NCBI GenBank assembly: GCA_039583875.1
Contig: CM077147.1
Span: forward strand, 158,366,821 to 158,430,820
DNA: 64,000 nucleotides
From: Platanthera guangdongensis
Taxonomy: Eukaryota > Streptophyta > Magnoliopsida > Asparagales > Orchidaceae
Direction of reading: 5' to 3'
Shown one piece after another: positions 1 through 10,870 of the stretch; the stretch's first letter is position 1; every line of letters starts with the position of its first letter. Below the pieces are notes generated by a model. It was not told where the DNA came from, did no database searches, and saw only the letters and a program-made list of their open reading frames with translations. Made by a program: the position numbers and the translations under genes.

Positions 1-805
1 TTCTGATCAGGGCAATGTGAGTATTGAACTCACTCTGTATGCATTTGAGAAACTCTGTCAAACACTTAAAGTTATCAGACTTCTTCCTCAAAAAAAACAC
101 CCATGTGAATCTAGAGAAGTCATCTACAACCACTAAAGTATAAGATTTCCCTCCTAAGCTTTGTACTGTAATGGATCCAAAAAGGTCCATGTGTAACAGA
201 TACAAAATCCTAGGTGAATCACTCTTATTAAGTGACTTGAAACTATTTTTGGTTTGCTTGCCTAATTGACAAGCCCTGCAGAGTCCTTCCTTCTTGTAGG
301 GGCCAGAAGGTAGTCCTCTAACAAGGTTGTCCTTGGATAGCCTAGCAATGGTTCTAAGGTTTATATATCCTAATATCTTATGCCATAGTTCAGTAGGTAT
401 ACAAATAGAGTTAAACAAGCAAATATCTACCTTGGTTGAAAGAAAATCTACAAGATAGATGTTACCTTTCCTTTTACCTGTCAACACAGTTGTGTTGTCC
501 TCTGATTTGATCTTGTATAAGGATTTGCTGAAAGTCACTTGGTATCCTTCATCACATAGTTGACTGATACTGATCAAGTTGTGCTTCAGTCCTTCCACAT
601 AGGCTACTTTCTTGAATGTGACTGTGCCAATCTGGACTGCACCATATCCTTTTGTTAGTCCAAAGTTTGAATCACCAAATATTACTTTGGGTCCAAGCTT
701 GGCTTTGAAGGATGTGAAATTGTCCTTGTTTCCTATCATGTGCTTTGAGCACCCACTATCCAGATACCATTGCTGGTTTGATGTTGGATAGGTCTTCACC
801 TGCAC
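1..805 (-). CDS. pol: Copia pol, 5' part: protease, GAG-pre-integrase and start of integrase (runs off window)
   Basis: I translated this by hand on the minus strand and found an open frame of about 268 codons with no stop, continuing past the window edge. In order it holds the copia protease motif LDSGCSKHM (near 745), the GAG-pre-integrase zinc region with CxxC in the RACQLGK segment (near 275), and the beginning of the integrase core with the first catalytic Asp in HMDLFG (near 190). One histidine of the HHCC finger appears lost: the usual LGH is LGY here, as a C-to-T change would give. Upstream there is no ATG; the frame opens just after a sequence ending TGTGCAG, as in the other copies. 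Pol probably depends on recoding or processing from gag. Element A gives an alignable reference. Confidence 0.85.
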   Translation of the reverse strand, partial: MQVKTYPTSNQQWYLDSGCSKHMIGNKDNFTSFKAKLGPKVIFGDSNFGLTKGYGAVQIGTVTFKKVAYVEGLKHNLISISQLCDEGYQVTFSKSLYKIKSEDNTTVLTGKRKGNIYLVDFLSTKVDICLFNSICIPTELWHKILGYINLRTIARLSKDNLVRGLPSGPYKKEGLCRACQLGKQTKNSFKSLNKSDSPRILYLLHMDLFGSITVQSLGGKSYTLVVVDDFSRFTWVFFLRKKSDNFKCLTEFLKCIQSEFNTHIALIR

Positions 806-1026
806 ATAAAATAATTTACTTGTTTTTGACCCAGTTTACCTTGGGCCTAGGTTGATAACCTTTGAATTCAAAAATAAAAGACATCCCTGGTTGGCTCTTA
901 TAGCCTTCAGGATGATATCTCCTTGGAGGTATTATCCATTCAGTATAACGGTTAAATCTTTGGGATGAAGGACCCCTAGGTTTGGAATTTGATTTACCTT
1001 TGAAAAAGTTTTCAAAACTCTGATCT

Positions 1027-1195
1027 CTGCTCGACGATCGCTGAGCTGAGTTCGACGATCTTGGGTCAGATCGTCGAGCTCTGTTCGAAGATCAACTGTG
1101 GCAGAGTTCTGGGTTTAGAGATCGTCGACCTGCGTTCGACGATTTAGCCTGAGATCGTTGATCTGCATTCGACGATCGGCTAGCTCCGTTCGACG
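1027..1195 (-). repeat. TCGTCGA/TCGACGA palindromic modules inside gag tail
   Basis: Several copies of the module TCGTCGA, 7 nt, TCGACGA (some degenerate) lie in the C-terminal coding part of gag. Because 7+7+7 is 21 bases, each module reads as seven codons, giving SSN-x-x-RR type peptides. The same DNA module occurs in this element's LTR at 4022-4325. Confidence 0.8.
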
Positions 1196-2830
1196 ATTTC
1201 TGTTGAACTCTTGTTTTCTTGGGTAAGTCAGAATTCTTCCTAGCTACCTCTACAACTCCCTTATCTTTATCAGAGATAAATTTGATTGGGGTTGTTAATA
1301 CTATGGGTTGGCTGGATGAAGCACCCAAGCCCAGTGTACTATTGAATCTTGAGTTCACTGTGCTTGTGATGTCCATTAGTTTGATACTTCTCCCATTAAG
1401 GGATTCTTCAAACTGCTTGGCCTTTGATAGTTCACTCTTCAGTGAGACTATCTGCTCCCTACAGTACTCCAACTCTTCAGAGAGTTTGAGGTTATCTGAT
1501 TTTAAAGTACTGTATTCAGATAACTGATTTCTGAGAGAAATGATTTCCTTCTCAGATTTTAATAAATCTAAACATAGTGCTTTAAACTCACACTTGAAGT
1601 CATCAGAATTAAAATCAAAAGAACTTATTACCTGGTCCTCTTCATATTGAGTCTCTGATTCTGACTCTGACTCTTCTGCATCAGAACTTTGTTGTGAGAC
1701 ATTGATAGCCATCATGCAGAATTCATTTTCATCAGCATCATCTTCATCATCACTAGAGCTGGATGAAGCTTCTGATTCTTCTTCTGTCTCACTCCAAGTT
1801 TCAGCAACAAATCCCTTCCTTGTATGTTTGTTCTTGCTGGAGGAGGGTTTGCCATTATTGCTCTTCTTGAAGTCCTTTTCTTTTCTCCTTTCTTTCCTGT
1901 CCTTTTTGTCCTTGTTTTTATTTTCTGGACAATCAGGCACAATGTGGCCTGGTTTCCTACATCCAAAACAAATAAACTCTTTGTTATTTGATTTGTCATA
2001 CCTTGGCTTGTCATGCTCTCTGTATGATCTTTTCCTGAAATCCTTCCTGGCCATTTTGTAAAATCTTTTGGCCAGTAGGCTTAGCAGCTCTTCATTGCCT
2101 GTGACTTTGTCTTCAAGATGATCTTCAATGGCTTTGAAGGCTATTGACTTCTCTTTTCTAACTGCTGGTGAAGCAGCCTTCTGCTCTTCTTCTCTATTCT
2201 TGATGAGCAGCTCATAAGACTTGAGCTTGTCCAAGAGAGCTTCAGTTGTGATCTCATTTAGGCTTCTGGCATCCTTGATTGGCCAGATCCTTGAGTCCCA
2301 AGTGCTTGGGAAGCACATTAGGATTTATCATTGAGCTCAGTCAATGAGATCTCCTTGTCCAATGTTTTCAGCTCATTGACTATGAGACTGAGTCTATTAT
2401 ACATGTCTGCTACTGACTCAGCTTCTCCTTTCTTGAAATTCTCATACTGGGTTATGAGATGAGATCTTCTATCTTTTCTCTCATCAGCAGATTCTGAGAC
2501 TATCTTAGATAGCTTGTCCCAGATGTCCTTTGATGAGTTGCATTCATCTACATTTTGGAATATCTCATCAGACATAGTCTGGGCTAGAATGTTCATAGCT
2601 TTTGCATCAGCCAATTTCCATTTCTTTATTTATGTATCTGTTCCTGAAGGAGGTGGAACAGCACTTGTACTTGTATTCTCTGGAGGTCTTGGACACACTG
2701 TCAAAACAGAATTGAAAATGTCTTCATTAATAGAGTTCATGTACAGTCTAATACTTGCCTTCCAAAGTGCAAACTTAGATAGATTGCACACTGGAGGTCT
2801 AGTGCTAGCATAATCTTTGTTTTGGGCCAT
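1092..2830 (-). pseudogene. gag: Broken copia gag with one CCHC zinc knuckle
   Basis: Gag starts at the ATG complementary to 2828-2830 (MAQNKDYASTRPP) and follows the layout of the other SIRE copies: UBN2/retrotran_gag-like N-terminal half, Lys-rich linker, a CX2CX4HX4C knuckle (1929-1970), acidic Ser-rich region, coiled-coil segment and a basic Ser/Arg tail. It is inactivated by an in-frame TAA at about 2630, a one-base deletion near 2325 (after LTELNDK) and a TGA at 1092; beyond that stop, homology to gag continues to about 840. The tail (1027-1195) is encoded by the 21-bp palindromic module also found in the LTR. In element A the equivalent frame runs on through this part. Confidence 0.85.
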
Positions 2831-2973
2831 GTTCTGTGAAGGAATAATTCTAATAACAAACTTAAAACAAGCAGATCTAACTAGAGGGATCTTTGGGTTC
2901 AGGTGTTAGCCTGTGCAACCACTAAGGTGTGGTATTTTTAACGAACCCTGGAAGATGTGGTATTTTTAACCAA

Positions 2974-2989
2974 CCTCGCTTTGATACCA
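2974..2989 (-). other. Primer binding site (initiator tRNA-Met type), minus strand
   Basis: The minus strand reads TGGTATCAAAGC directly inside the LTR border, close to the canonical TGGTATCAGAGC of plant initiator tRNA-Met; one base differs. It separates the 5' LTR from the gag leader. Confidence 0.8.
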
Positions 2990-2991
2990 AT

Positions 2992-4505
2992 TAAAAGTGC
3001 AAGTTAGATCTGATATACTCTAGAGGATGGGTGAATAGAGTATGGTGCTTGCTAAAAACTTTTTACAACTCTTGTTGTATTCCTAAGTGAACAGGGAAGC
3101 AAATGAACTACACCAACTATCTAAACAAAAAGCAATCACAAACCCAACCAGAAAACAAAAAAAGGTAAGCAACCAGAAGACACAAGGAGCTATAGTGGTT
3201 CCCCAATCAATCTGGGTACATCCACTCTTCTACCACCCTAGGTAGGAATCCACTGCAAGATGAGTTGATCAGGTGTCCTGGGCACCAATGAGCTTTTGAG
3301 AAGATGCTCAAAAACCAAACCAGATTTTTTGATCAGGTGTCTTGCCACCACTGAGTTTTGACAAGGTCTCAGAAACCAACACAAACTTTTGAAGGGAGTT
3401 TGAAAAACCCTTTATAGCATAGAGAGAGAGAGAGATGAGATGATCTTCTCTGTCAACAATCAGAGAGAAGATAGTGGATATTGTCAAAGCTCCCCCTGAG
3501 ATTTATAGTTGTTCAGGAAGTGAAGCTTTGCAGTAGGGTGATAGGTCTTCAGAAGATTTGATCTCCAACAAAAGATGATTTCAGCAACAGCTGAAATGTG
3601 TGGTGTCTGGAGTCTTGAATGATGATGGCCTTTGAACACTGGAATCAAGAGGGATCTGAAAATTTCAGTATAATGATCCCCCTTTTTGATGTGTGTTCTT
3701 GTAAGAGTTCTAAGACTGTGAATATCTGCAAGTATTTTTCTTGTTGTTGTTCACTTATTGATGATGTTGTTCTTCTATTCCAGCAGAATATGAATATCTC
3801 TTTTATTCCTTAGATCTGGATAGAATGATTCTCTGTCCAATATAGCCGTTAGCCTGTCATAAATGACTTCCTTAACTGCATTGTCTTCTGGAGGAAAGTC
3901 CAATAAAACATTCCTTTGAAAATCCCTTGAAACTTGCTCCAGATTAATTGAAACGGCTACAAGATCCTTGAAATAAATGCTGAGAATAATTCCATAACTG
4001 TCTGAATTTGAATCTTGAAAAACGTCGATCTCTCCAGAAAAACGTCGACCTGAGCTCTACTTTCGTTGAACTGAGCTCAGAGACTGGACTTAGACTGAAA
4101 CAGAGATCGTCGATCTGATCTCAACTATCGTCGAACTGAGCTCAGAGATAGAGAAACAAACTGGAGGCAAGAGCGTCGATCTGAGCTCGAAGATCATCGA
4201 ATGGAGTTCGACGACTCGTTGAAGTTGAGCTCAGAGATCGTCGAATGGAGTTCGACTATTCGTCGAAGTGAGCTCAGCGATCGTCGAATGGAGTTCGACA
4301 ATTCGTTGTCCTGAGCTCGACGAAATGACTTAGTCTCCAGAACTGAAATATCTGGTCTTGGGGGTCTTGAGGGCAGCTTTCAAACATAAATACTAACCCT
4401 TAGACTCAATTCTAATTGACCTTTAGATCTATATAAGGAGGTCAAAACAGATTTCCTAAAAGACATAGTGATCCTTGCCCAAATCAGTAATAGGGTGTTC
4501 CAACA
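2992..4505 (-). repeat. 5' LTR of the minus-strand SIRE element
   Basis: On the minus strand the LTR starts TGTTGGAACACCC (complement of the bases ending at 4505) and ends next to the primer site; the expected terminal CA is mutated to TA. It aligns with the element A LTRs through the start, the palindrome cluster (4022-4325), the conserved hairpin near 3192-3226 and the end segment. At 1514 bp it is close to the 1524 and 1529 bp of the A LTRs. Confidence 0.9.
4022..4325 (-). repeat. Cluster of TCGTCGA...TCGACGA palindromic modules in LTR
   Basis: About a dozen full or half modules with TCGTCGA or TCGACGA arms, alternating with GAGCTCAG-like segments, over 300 bases. The equivalent clusters in the element A LTRs are at 32021-32312 and 42628-42917. 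Confidence 0.85.
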
Positions 4506-5401
4506 GCCTGGGATCCAACCTGAACATAACTGGGTTATGTGATATGTATGGGAGATACGGGACTCGGGGAAGCTTGACCCGCGCAGACGATTTAATTACG
4601 TTACGGTGTGAGCAATGGGTCAGGTGGAACCGTACCCGATCTATGTCGTTCGGTTAGAGAGACCTAAGGTACGTGGTACTCGCCATTGGCATAGATGGAG
4701 GGTCTTAGGCAGTGGCCAGAAAGGCCAGATGCTCACGAGATATTGTCGTCCTGGTGGCGGTGGTTAGTCGGTGAACTTTGACCGTGATCACCGAGAATGT
4801 GCCCTGAGAGCACGGGGCGTGTGGCCGTGCGTGCCTGCTCCTGTGATGTAGTGTTGTTACATTTTTGCTTGGTTATGCTAATAAAGTGCAGGGAAGGAGC
4901 ATCGTCGCCCTGAGTTTGGGGGCGGGATCGTTATAATTTGGTCAGCATAGCAGACCGTTGCTTTTGTTTGCCACCGTGCGGTGGATCGTTGATTGTAGGT
5001 GCTGCGAAACCGAGCGGTAAATAGCGGGCCAAAGCCCAAATTGCTGAGCCGACCCACGAAGGCCTAATTGGAGTGTTTACCTATTTTATTCATGTATGAC
5101 CGGCCTGCGTGCCGTGGTTTGGAAAACATGTAATTTGAGAAAAATAATTGTAAGGCCATAAGGCCAGTACTTGTGTATTTGTACTTCATTCCTATTAGCT
5201 TTGTAGTGGACATTCATGCTAGTGTTGGGTTCTTTATTAATGCAACAATTTTAATTGTTTCTGCTAGAATGCTCTGTGTAGGACATTTTTATTAGTTGGA
5301 TGCTTACCATTGAGTAACCACCCGGTCTGTCTGTGGTATATGGCGTCGGGCCCCGGCCGGACCTACTGATATATGCTATGCGACGGATAGGGGGTGTTAC
5401 A
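4506..5401 (+). repeat. Gypsy 5' LTR, 3' part only
   Basis: These 896 bases align end to end with 11576-12471 of the 3' LTR, also 896 bases, with scattered substitutions. It ends GGGGGTGTTACA at 5401. The missing left part of the LTR should lie outside the window beyond the minus-strand SIRE copy. Confidence 0.92.
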
Positions 5402-5403
5402 AT

Positions 5404-5416
5404 TTAGTATCAGACT
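5404..5416 (+). other. Gypsy primer binding site, degenerate
   Basis: TTAGTATCAGAC follows the LTR end after a two-base gap. It matches the initiator tRNA-Met type (TGGTATCAGA) with one G-to-A change. Confidence 0.65.
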
Positions 5417-5627
5417 ACTGGTTTTGGTCGGGCTTAAAATGAATTCGTTGACGAATTCTTTTTAAGGGGTGGTGAGCACCTGTGTGTGCGTCATCGTTAT
5501 AACAGCAAAATAATCCATGAATGTCCACTTAAGAATGAAAATACACATGTTTGAGGAACCTGCGTGTTCCTATAATTACTTTTTGCAATTTTGTATGGTC
5601 GCTTAACAGTGTTTTGTACAACTATAG

Positions 5628-6785
5628 GTGACCAGAAACAGTGCTGGGCCGTCAGAACGCCGAGTTTCTGAGGCTAGTAGTGCACCAAATGATGCTCCTG
5701 CAACACCTCCATCGGCTGATACCATACGATTGGTGGCCGAAGCAGTGTTTGCCATGATCAATGCGCAGCCTGCAAGGCAAATGCAGCAGCCCGCTCCTGC
5801 AATGGAGTAGGTACCTCTTGTAGATGTTGAGCCGAGAAGAGTGGAGCAGGTAGTAGTGGAACCGTTGGTGCCGAGGAGGGCAACCGAGAAACAGCTCAAA
5901 CATGTCATGAGCTTTAATCCTCCGGCATTCTCGGGGTTGGGAACCCCATCTCAAGTTGAAGACTGGCTCTCATGTGTGAAGAGAGTCTTGACAGCGACGG
6001 AGACGGAGGAGTGGCAGATGACCACTATAGCTACGTTCCTGTTGGATGGAGACGTTAGGCTGTTGTGGGAGGGTTTGGAGTTGCATCTATTGAGAGGAAG
6101 GCAACTTACAGACGTCTCGATGGAGGAGTTCTCGAGATTGTTCTTGGCTAGGTACCTCCCTTTGACTCAGAGGATAGCTTTGGAGAATGAGTTCCAGAGG
6201 TTGGTACAAGGAGAAAGTAGCGTGGATGAGTATCTCCACGAGTTTACTCGTTTGGCTCGGTACGCTAGGTCCACCATCGCGGATGAGGAGCGTAAGACCA
6301 ACCGTTTCTACGAAGGTCTAAGAGATGACTTGAGGCTACTACTCTCCGGGCCGATGACGCAGGGTTTCTTGACCCTGGTCAACACATCTCGGTCTTTGGA
6401 GAAGGACATGAAGAATGTTCAAGCGAAGAAAAGCTTGGGTGATAAGAAGTCTGAGTTCAAGGTGCCGGCTAACTCAAAGTCTGGGTACCGTAAGTTCTTT
6501 AAGAAGGCTAGGACTTCGAGTCCATCTCCTTCTTCTGGTGATTCTAGGGTGACTACGGGTCGGACCCCGAGTGCATGTTTTACTTGTGTGAAGCCGGGGC
6601 AATTTTCCCGTGATTGCTGGAGCGGACATCCCAAGTCCGAAAGGAAGCCGGGAGCAAATTATGAAGAGAAGGTCAAGGCGGTGGAGTCAACCGCGTCCCA
6701 TTATGCTCCGGTTCAACCAAGGGTTTATAATCTTAGCCAACAGGAGGCTATAAAACAAGCGGATGTGGTGACAGGTACGGTTTAA
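5628..6785 (+). pseudogene. gag: Gypsy gag (Retrotrans_gag domain, degenerate zinc knuckle)
   Basis: One frame runs from about 5628 to the TAA at 6783-6785, broken by an in-frame TAG at 5808-5810. After a Pro/Ala-rich leader comes the capsid-like retrotrans_gag region (about 5920-6330; FSGLGTPSQVEDWL, then WEGLE, then the YLPLTQR and RFYEGL segments), a Ser/Lys-rich linker, and a knuckle region near 6572-6613. The knuckle has three cysteines in the right places but Gln where the CX2CX4HX4C histidine should be (CFTCVKPGQFSRDC), so it probably cannot bind zinc normally. Gag would form the virus-like particle. No ATG was certain; upstream of 5841 the start is unclear. Confidence 0.85.
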
Positions 6786-6814
6786 TTTGTAGCAAGTTAA
6801 ATTTCTTTAAATAC

Positions 6815-7591
6815 TTGTTATGCGTATGTTACCTTACTACTGCTTGTTTAGGATTTGTTTTGATTTGTGAGTTTCTGGGGAGAACACTCTTTGATACGAG
6901 AGCTTCACACTCCTTCTTGTCCGAAGGATTCATATCGCGCATCGGAGTACCTTCTTCAAGGGTGAAGGGCAGGTTGGATGCGTTGTTACCGAATGGGTGT
7001 TCGATGCGCGCGGATAAAATCTGTGGTGTTAAGATTCGCATTGGGAATCAAGAGTTCGATCTGCAAGCATCGTTACTACCGCTGGTGGAGTTTGACGTTA
7101 TATTTGGCATGGACTGGCTCTCAGAGCAGTAAGCCTATATTGATTGCGGTCGCAAGGAAGTCAAGTTGGGAGCAAGTAATGAGATGACTTTTACGGGCTT
7201 AAAAGGGTCGAGCAAGACGTTGATGTCTGCTCTTCAGGTGGTGAAGGCTGTTCGTGTTGGTGCAGAGCTGTTCTTTACACTAGTGGAGGTTGCAAAGTCG
7301 AAGCCTACTTTGGATAGTATTTCAGTGGTAGCTGAGTACCCTGATGTGTTCCCCGCCGATCTTCCTGGAGCCCCGCCTCAACGGGAGATAGATTTCACTA
7401 TTGAGCTAGTGTCAGGTGCAAAGCCTGTGTCACGATCTCCGTATCGGCTAACGCCTAAGGAAATGGCGGAGCTGAAGTTGCAACTTCAAGAGTTGTTGGA
7501 GCAAGGGTTTGTGCGTCCAAGTTCGTCGCCTTGGAGCGCACCGGTCCTCTTTGTAAAGAAAAAAGGACGGGAGCTTGAGACTTTGTATTGA
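6815..7591 (+). pseudogene. pol: Gypsy protease and N-terminal reverse transcriptase
   Basis: A retropepsin-like segment reads LFDTRASHSFLS (Asp codon 6893-6895); the active-site DTG is DTR, a Gly-to-Arg change that should abolish catalysis. It continues to FDVIFGMDWL, typical of gypsy proteases, then an in-frame TAA (7130-7132). The same frame resumes with the linker and the RT N-terminus: PDVFPADLPGAPPQREIDF, then the SPYR...PKEMAELK stretch and [19 protein letters not shown] frameshift near 7570 ends this frame. These are the canonical segments just before the RT palm. Confidence 0.88.
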
Positions 7592-8651
7592 TTATCGGGA
7601 GTTAAACAAGCTAACAGAAAAGAACAAGTACCCAATCCCAAGGATCGATGATCTTTTTGATCAGTTGGTCGGGTCGACGGTGTACTCTAAGTTGGATCTT
7701 AAGTCTGGCTACTATTAGTTGAGAATAAGGGAGAGTGATATCCCTAAGACAGCGTTCAGTATGAGATACGGGCATTACGAGTTTACGGTCATGCCGTTTG
7801 GGCTGACGAATGCGCCGTCGGTGTTCATGGATTTGATGAACAGGACCTTCAGGGAGTACTTGGACCATTTTGTGATCGTTTTCATCGACGATATTTTGGT
7901 GTACTCGCAGAGTGAGGAAGATCACTTTAGGCATCTTCATTTGGTTTTGGAGACGTTAAGGAGGAATCAATTGTACGCCAAGTTCTCGAAATGCGAGTTT
8001 TGGTTATCCTCAGTGGCATTCCTCGGTCATATAGTGAGTGGAGAGGGTATTGCAGTGGATACGGTGAAGATTGTTGCGATACGAGAGTGGCCTGAGCTTT
8101 CTACGGTAGCGGAAGTCCGGAGCTTTCTGGGGCTTGCCAGCTATTATAGGCGCTCCATGGAGAACTTCTCGTGGATAGCGTTACCTCTCACTACTTTGAC
8201 GAGGAAAGAGCAGAAGTTCTTTTGGACGCCGGAGTGCGCGCGAGCTTTTGAGGATTTTAAGTGTCGATTGACCACGGCGCCAGTTCTTAGTTTGCCGTGT
8301 GGGACCGAAGGTTTTGAGATTTATAGCGATGCTTCGGGAAGTGGTTTGGGTTGTGTGCTATTACTGCATGGAAGCGTTATAGCATATGGATCGAGACAGC
8401 TGAAAGTGCATGAGAGGAATTATCCGGTCCACGACTTGGAGTTAGCGGCCGTGATTTTTGCCTTGAAGCTATGGAGACATTATTTGTATGGTGTGAAGAT
8501 TGATATCTACACCGATCACAAGAGCCTGAAATATTTGCTGGATCAGAAAGATCTGAACATGCGGCAGCGTAGGTGGATGGAGTTCCTGGGGGATTATACA
8601 TTCAAGATCCACTACGTGTCTGGTAAAGGCAATGGGTTACGGACGCGTTGA
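7592..8651 (+). pseudogene. pol: Gypsy reverse transcriptase palm and RNase H
   Basis: After the frameshift the palm follows: DYRELNKLT and the KLDLKSGYY segment (broken by TAG near 7717), then [15 protein letters not shown] and the catalytic FIDD box at 7881-7892, which is the gypsy version of YxDD and is intact. The thumb and tether are followed by RNase H beginning [14 protein letters not shown] (near 8320), with [16 protein letters not shown] and DHKSLKYL also present. The frame ends at a frameshift near 8640, just before the segment corresponding to the usual ADALSR. Enzyme motifs are well kept although the frame is broken. Confidence 0.9.
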
Positions 8652-10281
8652 GTCACCGGGCGCCAGCTCAAGCCAATTGGTTGTCGCTCCATGACGAGCG
8701 TTTGGTTCGGGAGTTAGAGGCGTTGGAGATCTCTTGCGTAGACAAGCAATCAAGTACTGAAGCACTATTGAATTTGACTGAAGTCCAATATGACCTGGCT
8801 GATCGGATTCGGCAGGCTTTGGATATTGATGTCCACATGAAGCAACTCATGATAGAGGCTCTAGATGGGTCAAATTCTCAATTCGTTGTGGAGGACGGAT
8901 TACTTTGGAAAGACGGTCGTCTGTGCGTCCCAAACATGGGCAATTTGCAGGTGGAATTATTGTACGAGGCGCATCATACCAAGTACTCAATTCACCCGGG
9001 GAGCACGAAGATGTACCGCGATGTTAAGAAATTGTTCTGGTGGCCAGGACTGAAAAATGATGTGGCGCTCTACGTGGCGAAGTGTCAAACTTGCGCCTTG
9101 GTGAAGGCAGAATGCCAAAAGCCGGGAGATCTCTTGAAATCCTTGCCTATTCTGGAGTGGAAGTTCGACGACATTACTATGGACTTTGTGCACGGCTGCC
9201 AAGGTCGCAAAAGGGGAACGACGTCATTTGGGTGGTCGTAGAACGTCTAGCGAAGGTGTCGCATTTCATTCCGCATAGGAAGGATGATCCAGTTGAGAAA
9301 TTGGCAAAGCTGTATGTGGATAATTTTGTGCGGCTTCATGGTGTGCCCCGCAGCATCGTGAGTGATCGAGATGGGCGGTTCACGTCCAATGATTGGAGGC
9401 TGGTGCAGTAGATGTTGGGAACAAAGCTGAGTTTTAGCACAGCCTTTCATCCACAGATGGATGGTCAGACCGAGAGGGTCAATAGGACAATGGAAGACAT
9501 GCTTCGCATGTGTGTCCTGGACTTTTGAAGGCAATGGGAAGACCACCTATACTTGGTGGTGTTCGTGTACAACAATAGCTACCAGGCAAGCATACAAATG
9601 GCGCCCTTCGAGGCCCTTTATGGTAGAAGATGTCACACACCATTGTATTGGTTGGAAACGGGCGAGTCAATGTTGTATAAGTGACTAGAGGTGGAGGATG
9701 CTACTTCTTTGGTGAGAACCATTCGGGATAGGTTGCTAATCGCTCAGGACCGCCAGGCTAAGTACTATAATGCCAAGCACATGAACGTGGAGTTCGCTGT
9801 TGGCGATTGGGTGTACTTGAAGATCAAGCCATTCAAGGGTGTCTCGCGGGTGCGACGCTTGAAGAAGCTAAGCCCGAGGTACCTTGGACCGTTTGAGGTT
9901 CTGGAGAGGATTGGTGAAGCAGCGTACCGGTTGAAGCTGTCAGTGGAGCTTAGTGGTCTACATGATGTATTCCATATATCGGTGCTACGGAAGGTGGTGC
10001 AAGAGCCTACCCAAGTGATCGCGGTTGATCAAGTGCCGGTCGTTAGTGGGTTGACGACGAAGGTCAATCCCGTACGTATTGAGGACTCGGAAGTCAAGCG
10101 GCTACGCAATAAAGAGATCAGGATGGTCAAGGTCCGTTGGGACAATTGCGGTCGGGAGGAGCTATCTTGGGAGCGAGAGCAGACTATGCTTGAGGAGTAC
10201 CCGGAGTTGTTTTGCTCAGGTACCGTTTTAGTTTTATGCTTATCTTTCATTTATGTAATTTCGTGGACGAAATTCTTTTGA
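8648..10281 (+). pseudogene. pol: Gypsy integrase with C-terminal chromodomain
   Basis: The HHCC zinc finger (H-H about 8970-8985, CQTC at about 9085) lies in the frame ending at 9241; a frameshift near 9200 moves the core to another frame (9082-10281). Core motifs visible are DDITMDF (first Asp), SIVSDRDGRFTS (second Asp) and the region around [11 protein letters not shown] (catalytic Glu). That second frame has stops at about 9409, 9526 and 9681. The C-terminal part has GDWVYLKIKPFKG and KLSPRYLGPFEVLERIG, followed by a chromodomain-like block (10063-10215; VKVRWDNCGREELSWE). This domain is the diagnostic feature of chromoviruses, which use it for targeting to chromatin. Confidence 0.9.
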
Positions 10282-10293
10282 GAGGGGGAGAGT
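10281..10293 (+). other. Gypsy polypurine tract
   Basis: AGAGGGGGAGAGT immediately precedes the TG that opens the 3' LTR. It is the expected primer for plus-strand synthesis. Confidence 0.85.
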
Positions 10294-10430
10294 TGTAACG
10301 CCCCAAAACTCAAAAGAGCGACGGGAGGCGTTTTGAGCCAAGTTTGGAATTTGGCAGGGGTCACACGGCCTAGGACACGGGCGTGTCATAGGCCGTGTCC
10401 TTGGCGAGTTGTGGCGTGTTCAACATAGTC

Positions 10431-10770
10431 GGCTGTGTCGGCACAGGGCCGGATGTGTCGGCACAGGGCCGGCTGTGTCGGCACAGGGCCGGCTGTGTCG
10501 GCACAGGGCCGGCTGTGTCGGCACAGGGCCCGCTGTGTCGGCACAGGGCCCGCTGTGTCGGCACAGGGCCCGCTGTGTCGGCACAGGGCCCGCTGTGTCG
10601 GCACAGGGCCCGCTGTGTCGGCACAGGGCCCGCTGTGTCGGCACAGGGCCCGCTGTGTCGGCACAGGGCCCGCTGTGTCGGCACAGGGCCCGCTGTGTCG
10701 GCACAGGGCCCGCTGTGTCGGCACAGGGCCCGCTGTGTCGGCACAGGGCCCGCTGTGTCGGCACAGGGTG
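10431..10770 (+). repeat. 20-bp minisatellite, about 17 units, in gypsy LTR
   Basis: Tandem units of GTGTCGGCACAGGGCCCGCT; the first four or so carry GGCCGG instead of GGCCCG. The array is nearly perfect and has no stop in several frames, so long frames over it (Gly/Cys/Arg-rich or Ala/Asp/Thr/Pro-rich) are not genes. Confidence 0.97.
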
Positions 10771-10870
10771 TCGACATAGGGTGTGTTGTGTCGACACAGA
10801 ATGTCGACACAGTGTGTCGACACAGCGGCCTTAGCAAGGTCTCGACTAAATGTCCCGACACAGTTTGAGT
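10769..10870 (+). repeat. GTGTCGACAC-like palindromes next to the minisatellite
   Basis: Three to four copies of TGTCGACA(C/T) follow the last 20-bp unit, one of them a perfect GTGTCGACAC. The minisatellite unit has GTGTCGGCAC, one base away from this palindrome, so the array may have grown from it. Confidence 0.75.

Larger units (their letters stand above)
1..4505 (-). mobile_element. SIRE-type Ty1/copia retrotransposon, 5' half, minus strand (family A copy)
   Basis: Read on the minus strand, this holds a 5' LTR (2992-4505), a tRNA-Met-type primer site, gag and the first third of pol, and then leaves the window at position 1. Its LTR, gag and pol closely match element A at 31855-43991, so it is a second copy of that family. 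It is inserted in the 5' LTR of the gypsy element: position 4506 continues exactly where position 11576 of the gypsy 3' LTR lies, so the expected right-hand target duplication is GCCTG (4506-4510). The left copy lies outside the window and cannot be checked. Confidence 0.93.

Noticed and set aside
4475..4657. Short open frame across the SIRE/gypsy border
   Set aside because: It crosses the insertion junction and has no homology signal; it is an accidental frame.
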